Assembly: GCA_029548025.1 (NCBI GenBank)
Contig: JAKPOE010000040.1
Coordinates: 1 to 14,980 of the forward strand
DNA length: 14,980 bases
Direction of reading: 5' to 3'
From: Spirochaetota bacterium
Lineage (GTDB): Bacteria > Spirochaetota > UBA4802 > UB4802
Position numbers and translations under genes: made by a program. Below the pieces are notes generated by a model that saw nothing but the letters and a program-made list of their open reading frames with translations, did no database searches and had not been told where the DNA came from. Shown one piece after another: positions 7,405 to 14,479 of the stretch; positions within the stretch are counted from its first letter, which is position 1, and each line of letters opens with the position of its first letter.

Positions 7405-9602
7405 GGTTCTAGGGGGGTATACTTTTCCAGAAATGTTTTAGTAAATCCGTTAAGAAATTGTATGGTCAGTTTAACATTATCACCCTTTCCCTGTATAGCA
7501 GTAATTTTTCCTACACCAAATGAAGGGTGTTTAACCCTCTGGTTTACTGTGTATTGAGAGTCGTTATTATGTAAAGCTGTGGCAGTGTAATTATCGATAT
7601 TGCGATAGTTGTTGTGGTTGTTTGTTTTTGGCATATCCCAATTATTGTATGATGAGCTATAATGTTGAAACTGGCATAATGCTGGTGGGAGCTCGCTTAT
7701 AAAACGCGATGCTTCTTTAAACTGTGTTGTTCCCCAGCTTCTCCGCAGCTCGGCGCTGGTTATAAACAGGCGGTCTTTAGCTCGAGTTATGCCAACATAA
7801 CACAAACGTCGCTCTTCTTCTATCCCTTCATCGCTGTCAATTGCATTGGTGTGAGGGAAAAGCCCCTCTTCCATCCCTGTTAAAAAAACTACAGGAAATT
7901 CCAATCCCTTCGCGTTGTGAACAGTCATAAGAGTAATGGCGTTGTTTCCCTCTGGAGCGGATGCATTGGTTTCGTCAGCAGGTGAAAGCAGTGAAATGTC
8001 CTGTAAAAATTCAAACAGTGTTGCTTCAGGATGGAGGTGCTCATATTCAACAATGCTGTTAACAAATGCATCGATATTTTCAAGCCTTCCCCGAGCTTCA
8101 ATTGAATTTTCACTTTCCAGCGTACTTTTATACTGTGTATCGTTAAGGATGCTTATGCATATTTCGGAAAGTTTGTTATTAGCTGGTATATCCTTAACCC
8201 TGTCAATTAATTTCTGCATAAGTTCTTTAAAAGAATGTAGTGCGGGCGATAGTTTATATGAATAGTTCTGGTTGTTGGCAATGATGTTCCATTCAGAAGT
8301 AGTATGAACATATGCAGCATCGCGCAACTTTTCAATTGTGGAAGCTCCAATGCCACGCGATGGTGTATTGATAATGCGAAGCAGTGATACCGTGTCATCA
8401 GGATTTGCAATAAACCGCATATATGCAAGGATATCCTTAATTTCTTTTCGCTCGTAAAATTTAACACTGCCAACAACAATGTAGGGTAAATTCTCTCTTC
8501 TGCAGTGTTCCTCAAATATCCGCGATTGTGCGTTGGTACGGTAAAATATTGCAAAATCCCTGTTGGAGTAATGTTCAGTATGCTTTAAACTGGCAATAGT
8601 GTTGATAACATACTCAGCTTCTCCGTATTCATTATTAGCGGTGCATACGGTGATAGGTTCCCCATCACCGCGATGTGCGGTAAGCTTTTTGTCTTTGCGC
8701 CTGTAATTATTTTTAATAACGTATGAAGCTGCTTGCAAAATAGGGGCGGTTGAGCGATAGTTTCTGTGGAGGGTAATTACCGTTGCATCAGGATAGTCTT
8801 TTTCAAAGTTTAAGATATTGCGAATGTCAGCTCCACGCCATGAGTAGATTGACTGGTCATCGTCACCCACCACACATATATTTTTTGTTTGTGATGCCAG
8901 GTATTTAGCAATGAGATACTGCGCAAAGTTGGTATCCTGATACTCATCAACCATGAAGTATCGCCAGCGCGATTGTAATGTTGTAAGCACCTGGCTGTTG
9001 CGCAGCAACTGCACTGTATAGATCAAAAGGTCACTGAAATCCAGAGCATTGGCATGCCTCAGTTTTTGCTGATAGCTGGTAAATATCTCCTGAAAGTTGA
9101 ATGAATGATATTTTGGCAATAACAATGTTATATCGCCACCCTGTATGTAATGGCTGCTTTCCTTTATGCTTGAAATTTTTTCGGCAATCATCGCGGGTTT
9201 TACCGCTTTTGGATCTATGTGAATATCATGTAATATATCTTTAATCAGCGATTCCTGGTCACGACTGTCATATATGGTAAAATTGGGAGTAATGCCTATT
9301 GCATCTCCATGGCGCCGCAGTATATACACTGCTAATGAGTGGAAGGTCTTAATCATGACACTTTCGCCAATGGGACCTATTAGCCCTTTGATGCGGCTTC
9401 GCATCTCTTCAGCAGCTTTATTGGTGAAGGTTACTGCAACAATTGCATAGGGTGGTATGCCTTTAGCTTTTATTAAATGAGCTATCCGGTAAGTAATGAC
9501 CCTTGTTTTGCCCGAACCAGCTCCTGCCAGGATTAACAGCGGGCCATCACTATAAGTAACGGCATTATATTGTTCTTCGTTAAGTTTTTGTAGTAAGTCC
9601 AT
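7395..9602 (-). CDS. pcrA: PcrA/UvrD-family ATP-dependent 3'-5' DNA helicase
   Basis: A 735-residue superfamily 1A helicase with all core motifs. They are the Walker A AGAGSGKT (residues 26-33), TFTNKAAEEM, the Walker B DEYQDT (219-224), GDDDQSIYSWRGA (246-258), LHRNYRST (278-285), then TVHNAKGLEFPVVFLTGMEE and YVGITRAKDRL. The C-terminal stretch VNQRVKHPSFGVGKI is the Tudor-like domain that contacts RNA polymerase in PcrA/UvrD. The length is as expected for the family. The role is repair (nucleotide excision and mismatch pathways) and removal of replication or transcription obstacles. The ATG at 9602 begins MDLLQKLNEEQ, a typical PcrA start, but has no clear Shine-Dalgarno site. It is transcribed away from the TPR gene at 9802. 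Confidence 0.95.
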   Translation of the reverse strand: MDLLQKLNEEQYNAVTYSDGPLLILAGAGSGKTRVITYRIAHLIKAKGIPPYAIVAVTFTNKAAEEMRSRIKGLIGPIGESVMIKTFHSLAVYILRRHGDAIGITPNFTIYDSRDQESLIKDILHDIHIDPKAVKPAMIAEKISSIKESSHYIQGGDITLLLPKYHSFNFQEIFTSYQQKLRHANALDFSDLLIYTVQLLRNSQVLTTLQSRWRYFMVDEYQDTNFAQYLIAKYLASQTKNICVVGDDDQSIYSWRGADIRNILNFEKDYPDATVITLHRNYRSTAPILQAASYVIKNNYRRKDKKLTAHRGDGEPITVCTANNEYGEAEYVINTIASLKHTEHYSNRDFAIFYRTNAQSRIFEEHCRRENLPYIVVGSVKFYERKEIKDILAYMRFIANPDDTVSLLRIINTPSRGIGASTIEKLRDAAYVHTTSEWNIIANNQNYSYKLSPALHSFKELMQKLIDRVKDIPANNKLSEICISILNDTQYKSTLESENSIEARGRLENIDAFVNSIVEYEHLHPEATLFEFLQDISLLSPADETNASAPEGNNAITLMTVHNAKGLEFPVVFLTGMEEGLFPHTNAIDSDEGIEEERRLCYVGITRAKDRLFITSAELRRSWGTTQFKEASRFISELPPALCQFQHYSSSYNNWDMPKTNNHNNYRNIDNYTATALHNNDSQYTVNQRVKHPSFGVGKITAIQGKGDNVKLTIQFLNGFTKTFLEKYTPLEPLS

Positions 9603-9790
9603 ATTGTGTAATCAAACGGATTGTAGTATGACGATGACATAATTAATAATAATAAAAATACTGCAAGATAAAAAAGAAAAATTATAACCTGTGCAATAAA
9701 ATTAATATTAATAATTGAAAAAAATAGTCTTGTATTATTTTATATTTTTTTATTACATAATCTATAATATATATATCCGTTTTAAAAGCA

Positions 9791-9796
9791 AAGGGG
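9791..9796 (+). promoter_or_regulatory. Ribosome binding site deciding the start at 9802
   Basis: AAGGGG lies five bases before the ATG at 9802. This start yields a clean signal peptide, whereas the upstream in-frame TTG at 9715 adds a long AT-encoded stretch without a ribosome site. Confidence 0.7.
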
Positions 9797-9801
9797 ATGC
9801 G

Positions 9802-10329
9802 ATGAAGAAGGTATATGTCACAGTGTTGCTGATGGTTAGCATAGCATTAGCTTCAGGAGCTATCGCCCGGAATAATGATGAAGCTGCCAGCCAGTACAAT
9901 GGTGCAGGCTTATATTGTTTAGAATCAGGTAATTATCAGAAAGCCTCTGAATATTTTATTGATGCAATACAATTAAATCCTGCCAATAAATTTTACTACA
10001 ACAATTGCGCTGTTGCATGGATGAACATGGGAAGGTATGAGGATGCCATGGATATGTTGCAAATAGCGCTTGCTATTGATCCTCACTATGTAAAAGCATT
10101 GACCAATATGGCTATTGTTTGTTTTCACCTTTTGAAGTTTTCACGTGCCTATTATTATTATTCACAGGCAAGGACAGCCGATAGTATCTATACAAAAGAA
10201 CGATTCCAGATGGCAAAGGTAATCGCTGGTGTTAAAAGGGTTTATGCCAGACATCCCGATAACAATGATTTACAACAGATTCTGAATCAGCTTGAGATAT
10301 TACAACAACGTAAAAAAGATTTGCCATAG
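9802..10329 (+). CDS. Exported TPR-repeat protein
   Basis: A 175-residue protein starting with a signal peptide: two lysines, a hydrophobic core over residues 4-18, and a probable cleavage site after AIA near residue 22. Three TPR units follow at about 30-61, 64-95 and 98-130, with the characteristic LNP and IDP turns (AIQLNPANKFYYN, ALAIDPHYVKAL). The C-terminal 45 residues are helical and charged, without a recognised domain. TPRs bind partner proteins, so a periplasmic or envelope scaffold is likely; the partner is unknown. No lipobox cysteine is seen. The region between pcrA and this gene (9603-9801) is extremely AT-rich and includes a TATAAT at 9763-9768 that could be its -10, but no matching -35 was found. 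It converges on dtd with two bases between stop codons. Confidence 0.75.
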   Translation: MKKVYVTVLLMVSIALASGAIARNNDEAASQYNGAGLYCLESGNYQKASEYFIDAIQLNPANKFYYNNCAVAWMNMGRYEDAMDMLQIALAIDPHYVKALTNMAIVCFHLLKFSRAYYYYSQARTADSIYTKERFQMAKVIAGVKRVYARHPDNNDLQQILNQLEILQQRKKDLP

Positions 10330-10331
10330 AT

Positions 10332-10781
10332 TCAAAATAATTTTGAGCTGTCTAAAAGTATGGTTACCGGACCATCGTTAACAAGTATAACCTTCATATG
10401 AGCTTTAAATTTGCCGGTTACAACATGGGGATGTGCTGCTTTACACATTGCTACAAACGAATCAAAATATTCTGATGCTGTTTCAGGTTTCATGGCGTCA
10501 GAAAATGAAGGACGGCGTCCTTTGCGGGCATCACCGTAAAGTGTAAATTGGGGGATAAGTAAAAGCCCGCCGTGAACATCAGATAATGACAGGTTCATAA
10601 AGAAGCTGGCATCATCAAAAATTCGGATGCCTATAATTTTTTGACAGATATATTCTAAATCTTTTGTTGTGTCTGATGGTGCAAACCCTGCAAGTACTGC
10701 CAAACCTTTATTGATGGATGCTATGCTATTACCATCAACTTCCACGGAAGCCTGTAAAACACGCTGTATAACAGCACGCAT
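10332..10781 (-). CDS. dtd: D-aminoacyl-tRNA deacylase
   Basis: A 149-residue protein matching the DTD family over its full length. It begins MRAVIQRVLQASVEVDG, the usual N-terminus. The enzyme is a cytoplasmic homodimer that hydrolyses D-amino acids and glycine from mischarged tRNAs. The cross-subunit Gly-cisPro motif is present as NDGPVT (residues 135-140). The other active-site motif reads PQFTL (77-81) where the family normally has SQFTL; the catalytic-position threonine (T80) is kept. RKGRRPSF follows as expected. The gene starts three bases after the thioredoxin stop codon and has no clear ribosome site of its own, so translational coupling to trxA is likely. Confidence 0.95.
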   Translation of the reverse strand: MRAVIQRVLQASVEVDGNSIASINKGLAVLAGFAPSDTTKDLEYICQKIIGIRIFDDASFFMNLSLSDVHGGLLLIPQFTLYGDARKGRRPSFSDAMKPETASEYFDSFVAMCKAAHPHVVTGKFKAHMKVILVNDGPVTILLDSSKLF

Positions 10782-10784
10782 TGT

Positions 10785-11099
10785 TTATGAAAGTTTTTTC
10801 TTTAAAGTGTTTTCAGGCTGTACGCCAATCATGCGTTCTATCTCTTTGCCATTATCAAAAAGTATAAGTGTTGGGATAGAAGATATACCATACCGTTGGG
10901 CTGTTTCAGGATTGTTATCGGTATTTACTTTTACAATCTTTGTTTTTGTTTCGGGATCCTGCGCTAATTTTTCCAGTATTGGCGTTTGCATGCGGCAGGG
11001 ACCACACCATGGGGCCCAGAAATCAACCAGCACTTTACCGGCACATTCTAACACCTCGGCGTTAAAATTAGTGTCGTTTACTTCAAAAATAGTGCCCAT
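10785..11099 (-). CDS. trxA: Thioredoxin
   Basis: A 104-residue single-domain thioredoxin with the classic active site WCGPC at residues 31-35, within DFWAPWCGPCRM. The cis-proline loop is SSIPTLILF. It reduces disulfides in cytoplasmic proteins such as ribonucleotide reductase, using thioredoxin reductase (not in this window). No signal peptide is seen. The ATG at 11099 is preferred over the upstream start at 11135 because GGAGG lies five bases before it and because MGTIFEVND is a normal thioredoxin N-terminus. It forms a tight two-gene unit with dtd. Confidence 0.95.
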   Translation of the reverse strand: MGTIFEVNDTNFNAEVLECAGKVLVDFWAPWCGPCRMQTPILEKLAQDPETKTKIVKVNTDNNPETAQRYGISSIPTLILFDNGKEIERMIGVQPENTLKKKLS

Positions 11100-11104
11100 A
11101 GTTA

Positions 11105-11109
11105 CCTCC
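11105..11109 (-). promoter_or_regulatory. Ribosome binding site deciding the trxA start
   Basis: On the minus strand GGAGG is followed by TAACT and then the ATG at 11099. This strong site rules out the longer in-frame version that begins at 11135. Confidence 0.8.
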
Positions 11110-11226
11110 ACAAGGAAATAGTAAGATACTATCATAGCATATGATTTTCAATAATTCCAGAAGTTTATTTTTTTGTTTATACAATTATGCTAAAAATACA
11201 CGATGCAGTCAGGAAATGTCAATAGC

Positions 11227-11260
11227 AAAAAAAAATAATGTATAGATTGCCGGTATATAC
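11227..11260 (-). terminator. Probable intrinsic terminator of the YARHG gene
   Basis: Just downstream of the stop at 11269, the minus strand has GTATA (11260-11256) pairing with TATAC (11244-11240) around a GC-containing loop. ATTA and then nine T residues (11235-11227) follow. The stem is AT-rich and weak, but the T run is strong and well placed. Confidence 0.4.
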
Positions 11261-11268
11261 AAAACTAT

Positions 11269-12144
11269 TCATTTTAAAGATGTATTTAATGGATTGGTTG
11301 TCCACCTCCAGAAATACCAGCACCCAAATAAACGTTTCGGAAAATAATCAGTACTATTTTTAATTTCTGCACTTAGCGGTATAGTGTATATCTCGGGTTT
11401 CGTTAATGTTAATAAGGCTTGATGAGTTTCGTTTAATGCAATATTGCTTGCACATGATCCATAAGCTGGTGTTATATAACCACCAATTTTTATGCTCTTT
11501 TCTTTTACGGTAAGTAACAAAAAACCCTTGTCAACTTTCCATATTCCCTTCATTGAATTTAATCTGGTGCCACAATCCATTGTACTGGTATGGTATTCAA
11601 ATTTATTGTCAATAAAAAAAATAAATTTCTCAGGTATACCACTTGGCATTACTGGGAATGATAGCCATATCCCAATGAGTTTGGTATTAAGTTTTATATC
11701 GTTACTGTCAATATTTGTTGGGTTTTCAAAAGATTTTATTTTTTGAATACACTTTAAATCATCTTGTGTAAGCAATGTATCGATGTTTTCCCTTTCTGAT
11801 TTATACCAATTAAATTGTTTAAAATGTTCTAAAAGGTCATTTGATCTAAATTTATAATTATATTTAGCAAAAATAAGATTCCGCAATAATTTGAGTTCAT
11901 TTTTATTCAGTATGGCTAATTCAAATAATGTTAACTCTGGGGTCAATAGATTAATATCCCCATTATATATAGCTTGTATAGCCCTATTATTACTAATATC
12001 AGCGTAAGATATAGAATTGTAAATATGGTAATTGTTGTCAATGTTAGGAAAATCTTTGTTTTCCTGAGCTTGAATTTTTAAAAATGATAATAATGATAAT
12101 AATGAGAATATTATGACTGTTATTATGATAAAAATTTTTTTCAT
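11269..12144 (-). CDS. Secreted YARHG-domain protein
   Basis: A 291-residue protein. The first 26 residues are a signal peptide: KK, then a long Ile/Leu/Phe core, with probable cleavage after IQA. Residues about 72-137 form a YARHG domain, seen as LRNLIFAKYNYKF followed by FNWYKSE, the pattern expected of this extracellular domain of unknown function. The C-terminal half (about 155-291) starts with LIGIWLSFP and contains GIWKVDKGFLLLTV. These look like paired beta-strands around GxW motifs, as in lipocalin-like folds, but I cannot assign a family. AGAGGT lies four bases before the ATG. Codons are strikingly A/T-ending, and the flanks are very AT-rich, so base composition differs from its neighbours. 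It may be separately transcribed from trxA, given the candidate terminator downstream. Confidence 0.75.
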   Translation of the reverse strand: MKKIFIIITVIIFSLLSLLSFLKIQAQENKDFPNIDNNYHIYNSISYADISNNRAIQAIYNGDINLLTPELTLFELAILNKNELKLLRNLIFAKYNYKFRSNDLLEHFKQFNWYKSERENIDTLLTQDDLKCIQKIKSFENPTNIDSNDIKLNTKLIGIWLSFPVMPSGIPEKFIFFIDNKFEYHTSTMDCGTRLNSMKGIWKVDKGFLLLTVKEKSIKIGGYITPAYGSCASNIALNETHQALLTLTKPEIYTIPLSAEIKNSTDYFPKRLFGCWYFWRWTTNPLNTSLK

Positions 12145-12219
12145 ATTTACCTCTAATACTTAATTATAATGTCTCTTCAATATATATGCTTAATAATCCA
12201 TAATTTATGTATTACAAAT

Positions 12220-12272
12220 ATATGAAAAATAATACTATGATAAATCATACTATTATAATAGTAATTTCATAT
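12220..12272. repeat. Nested inverted repeats in the YARHG-plsC divergent region
   Basis: A perfect 16-base palindrome, TACTATTATAATAGTA, lies at 12248-12263. ATACTAT occurs twice in direct orientation (12232-12238 and 12247-12253). The outer arms ATATGAAA (12220-12227) and TTTCATAT (12265-12272) enclose the cluster. It could be an operator for one or both divergent genes; extreme AT content makes chance palindromes more likely. Confidence 0.45.
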
Positions 12273-12278
12273 TTTTAT

Positions 12279-12308
12279 TTGACAATAACTTTTTTATTCG
12301 TCAATAAT
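12279..12308 (+). promoter_or_regulatory. Candidate promoter for plsC
   Basis: A perfect TTGACA (12279-12284) is followed after 18 bases by AATAAT (12303-12308), which matches the -10 consensus at five of six positions. The expected leader to the ATG at 12357 is about 42 bases. The palindrome cluster at 12220-12272 lies immediately upstream. Confidence 0.5.
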
Positions 12309-12344
12309 TTAATTATTATGATTTACGTTTGAAGTATAGGTGAT

Positions 12345-12349
12345 AGGGG
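12345..12349 (+). promoter_or_regulatory. Ribosome binding site deciding the plsC start
   Basis: AGGGG lies seven bases before the ATG at 12357. The in-frame TTG at 12351 is only one base away from it and so is unlikely to be used. Confidence 0.7.
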
Positions 12350-12356
12350 CTTGTTT

Positions 12357-13076
12357 ATGGAAAAGTTCATTAATTGTTTTAAGATAATCTGGCTTTTTTT
12401 CTGGGCATCATTCATGAGTGTTGTTCTGTTTGTTCCCATGACATTAGCGGCAGTATTTTCAGTGACAGGTAATTTAGCGTTTACCATATCAAAGATATGG
12501 GCATGGACAATGCTTATTGTGACAGGTGTAAAAGTTAGAGTTCATGGCCTGGAAAAGATACAAAAAGGAACTCAATATGTCATCATAAGCAATCATCAGT
12601 CACAGTATGATATACTGGCTCTGGTTACTTCGTTAAAGATTCAATTCAGATGGGTTATAAAAAAAGAATTGCTGTATATGCCATTGTTTGGCTGGGCGCT
12701 CTATGCTTCTAAGAATGTATTTATTGACCGGGGTAATAGGGATAGGGCTATAGCAAGTATTAACAAAGCTGTTAGCAGATTGCCACAGGATGTAAGCCTT
12801 ATGGTATTTGCTGAGGGTACTCGTTCAAACGATGGCAGATTGCAAAAATTTAAAAAAGGTGGATTTACCATAGCTATTGAACGAACCATGCCAATATTGC
12901 CGGTGGTGGTGAAAGGGAGCAGGCAGATATTGCCAAAGGGAAGCCTTGTTGTTAAGTCTGGAACGATAGATGTTGTGGTGTGTGATCCAATACCAACAGA
13001 TGGTTATTCGCATGATACCATCAATGAGTTAATAGATGTAACCCAAAGAGTGATTGCGCAGGAACTATTACGATAG
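12357..13076 (+). CDS. plsC: 1-acyl-sn-glycerol-3-phosphate acyltransferase
   Basis: A 239-residue protein of the PlsC family. It transfers an acyl chain to lysophosphatidic acid to make phosphatidic acid, the precursor of membrane phospholipids. The HX4D catalytic motif is NHQSQYD (H80, D85). KNVFIDRGN follows as motif II, then FAEGTRS (EGTR at 153-156) as the substrate-binding motif III and LPVVVKGS as motif IV. Two hydrophobic stretches near residues 10-35 and 40-60 anchor it to the cytoplasmic face of the inner membrane. Length and motif spacing are normal. Substrate choice within the family cannot be told from sequence. It is followed by asnA on the same strand, but the 221-base gap suggests separate transcription. 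Confidence 0.92.
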   Translation: MEKFINCFKIIWLFFWASFMSVVLFVPMTLAAVFSVTGNLAFTISKIWAWTMLIVTGVKVRVHGLEKIQKGTQYVIISNHQSQYDILALVTSLKIQFRWVIKKELLYMPLFGWALYASKNVFIDRGNRDRAIASINKAVSRLPQDVSLMVFAEGTRSNDGRLQKFKKGGFTIAIERTMPILPVVVKGSRQILPKGSLVVKSGTIDVVVCDPIPTDGYSHDTINELIDVTQRVIAQELLR

Positions 13077-13225
13077 ATGGTAATAAATAAAAACTGTTGC
13101 TCACCATGATCAGTGCCATCATTTACCCTTTGTTTTATCATCTATGGCTTTGATTGTGTGCTTACTTGTATTCACAAAAAAAATTTAAAAATTTAATCTT
13201 GACAAAATATTAATACAATAGAGTC

Positions 13226-13239
13226 CAATTGTTCAATTG
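13226..13239 (+). repeat. Paired CAATTG palindromes upstream of asnA
   Basis: CAATTG occurs at 13226-13231 and again at 13234-13239, two bases apart; each copy is self-complementary. A TTGACA (13199-13204) and a TACAAT (13214-13219) lie just upstream but are only nine bases apart, so no convincing promoter is defined. The site lies about 60 bases before the asnA start and could be an operator. Confidence 0.3.
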
Positions 13240-13285
13240 TTTAACTGCAATAAAAAATATGCTCAATACATTTTATTAAACTTAA

Positions 13286-13291
13286 AAGGAG
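13286..13291 (+). promoter_or_regulatory. Ribosome binding site deciding the asnA start
   Basis: AAGGAG lies six bases before the ATG at 13298. An in-frame ATG at 13292 immediately abuts the site and is too close. Confidence 0.75.
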
Positions 13292-13297
13292 ATGATA

Positions 13298-14311
13298 ATG
13301 CCCCGTGGATATTATATACCAGAAGGATATAAGCCAGCCCTTGATCTTCATAGTACTGAAAAAGCTATAAAAAAAATTAAAGATTTTTTTCAGCTTAATT
13401 TAGCATTTGAGCTTAATCTTATACGATTGACAGCACCTTTATTTGTATTGAAAGGTACGGGTATAAATGATGATTTGAATGGTATTGAAAAACCAGTTTC
13501 TTTTACAATAAAAAATTTGAATAACCAGCAAGCTGAAATTGTACAATCACTGGCTAAATGGAAACGAATGGCTCTGGCAGATTATAATATACAGGTTGGT
13601 TGCGGCATCTATACCGACATGAATGCCATCAGGGCTGATGAGATACTGGATAATATACATTCACTGTATGTTGACCAGTGGGACTGGGAGATGGTCATTA
13701 CAAAACAGCAGAGGAGCATCGATTATTTAAAAGAGGTGGTGCGTAAGATATATGATGTCATACGACGTGTTGAATTATATGTAAACCATGAATATCCTGA
13801 AATAAAACCAATGCTGCCAGAAACTATCTACTGTATTCATGCTGAAGAGTTACTGAAACGCTATCCCAATCTATCGCCTCAAGAACGCGAGGATATGATT
13901 GTACAAGAACATAAGGCAGTATTTATTATTGGTATTGGTGGTGCATTATCAGATGGTACAAAGCACGATGGTAGAGCTCCGGATTATGATGATTGGGGCT
14001 TGAATGGCGATATTTTTGTGTGGAATCCTATTCTGGAAAGCGCTTTTGAACTTTCATCAATGGGTATTCGTGTGGATAGCGATACTCTGATACGACAGCT
14101 TAAACTATCCCACAATGAGGATAGATTAAATTTGCTATTTCATAAACGACTGATCTCAGGTGAGTTGCCGCTTTCAATGGGTGGTGGGATTGGTCAGTCA
14201 CGATTATGTATGTATTATTTGCGGAAGGCTCATATTGGCGAGATACAGGCGAGCATCTGGCCTGAGGATATGGTAAAAGACTGTAAAGAAAATAATATAG
14301 TGCTGCTGTAA
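13298..14311 (+). CDS. asnA: Aspartate--ammonia ligase (ammonia-dependent asparagine synthetase)
   Basis: A 337-residue AsnA, which makes asparagine from aspartate, ammonia and ATP, releasing AMP and pyrophosphate. It is related to class II aminoacyl-tRNA synthetases and acts as a cytoplasmic dimer. Family motifs are GINDDLNGIEKPVSF (from residue 55), SLAKWKRMAL, SLYVDQWDWE (YVDQWDWE at 124-131), GIGGALSDGTKHDGRAPDYDDW, NGDIFVWNP, ELSSMGIRVD and GGGIGQSRLCMYYL. The loop after PDYDDW lacks the extra residues found in the E. coli enzyme and resembles the shorter Lactobacillus-type AsnA. It is complete. Neighbouring genes give no asparagine-specific context and no AsnC regulator is present. Confidence 0.97.
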   Translation: MPRGYYIPEGYKPALDLHSTEKAIKKIKDFFQLNLAFELNLIRLTAPLFVLKGTGINDDLNGIEKPVSFTIKNLNNQQAEIVQSLAKWKRMALADYNIQVGCGIYTDMNAIRADEILDNIHSLYVDQWDWEMVITKQQRSIDYLKEVVRKIYDVIRRVELYVNHEYPEIKPMLPETIYCIHAEELLKRYPNLSPQEREDMIVQEHKAVFIIGIGGALSDGTKHDGRAPDYDDWGLNGDIFVWNPILESAFELSSMGIRVDSDTLIRQLKLSHNEDRLNLLFHKRLISGELPLSMGGGIGQSRLCMYYLRKAHIGEIQASIWPEDMVKDCKENNIVLL

Positions 14312-14479
14312 CATTGTTATGGTAAAAATCAGCGATGAAGGTTTTGCTAATATCCAGGAGTGAACAGGGCTGTCTGTAAATAATACAGTACGTGTTACAT
14401 GTATACACCATATAAACCATTGCTCTATGATAGGGAGTAAAGTTTATATAATAAGCACCTGAGAGAAGTAATTTTATTG

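Noticed and set aside
7936..8554. Open frames of about 110 codons on both strands inside pcrA
   Set aside because: pcrA is intact with all helicase motifs through this interval, so these are shadows.
10669..11121. Plus-strand frame of 150 codons
   Set aside because: It is antisense to dtd and trxA, both of which are unmistakable complete genes.
11269..11340. Possible frameshift at the C-terminus of the YARHG protein
   Set aside because: The alternative frame stops after about 12 residues and adds no recognisable motif, so there is no evidence for a broken end.
13106..13122. ATGAT/ATCAT hairpin after plsC followed by a T-rich stretch
   Set aside because: The stem is only five mostly A-T pairs with a seven-base loop and the T-rich part is interrupted; too weak to call a terminator.
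14392..14408. GTGT...ACAC near-palindrome around TACATGTA between asnA and thpR
   Set aside because: The outer arms are only four bases and not in register with the inner palindrome; nothing follows that would make it a terminator.
14100..14420. Minus-strand frame of 106 codons across the asnA end
   Set aside because: It mostly overlaps asnA in antisense, lacks a ribosome site and shows no family features.
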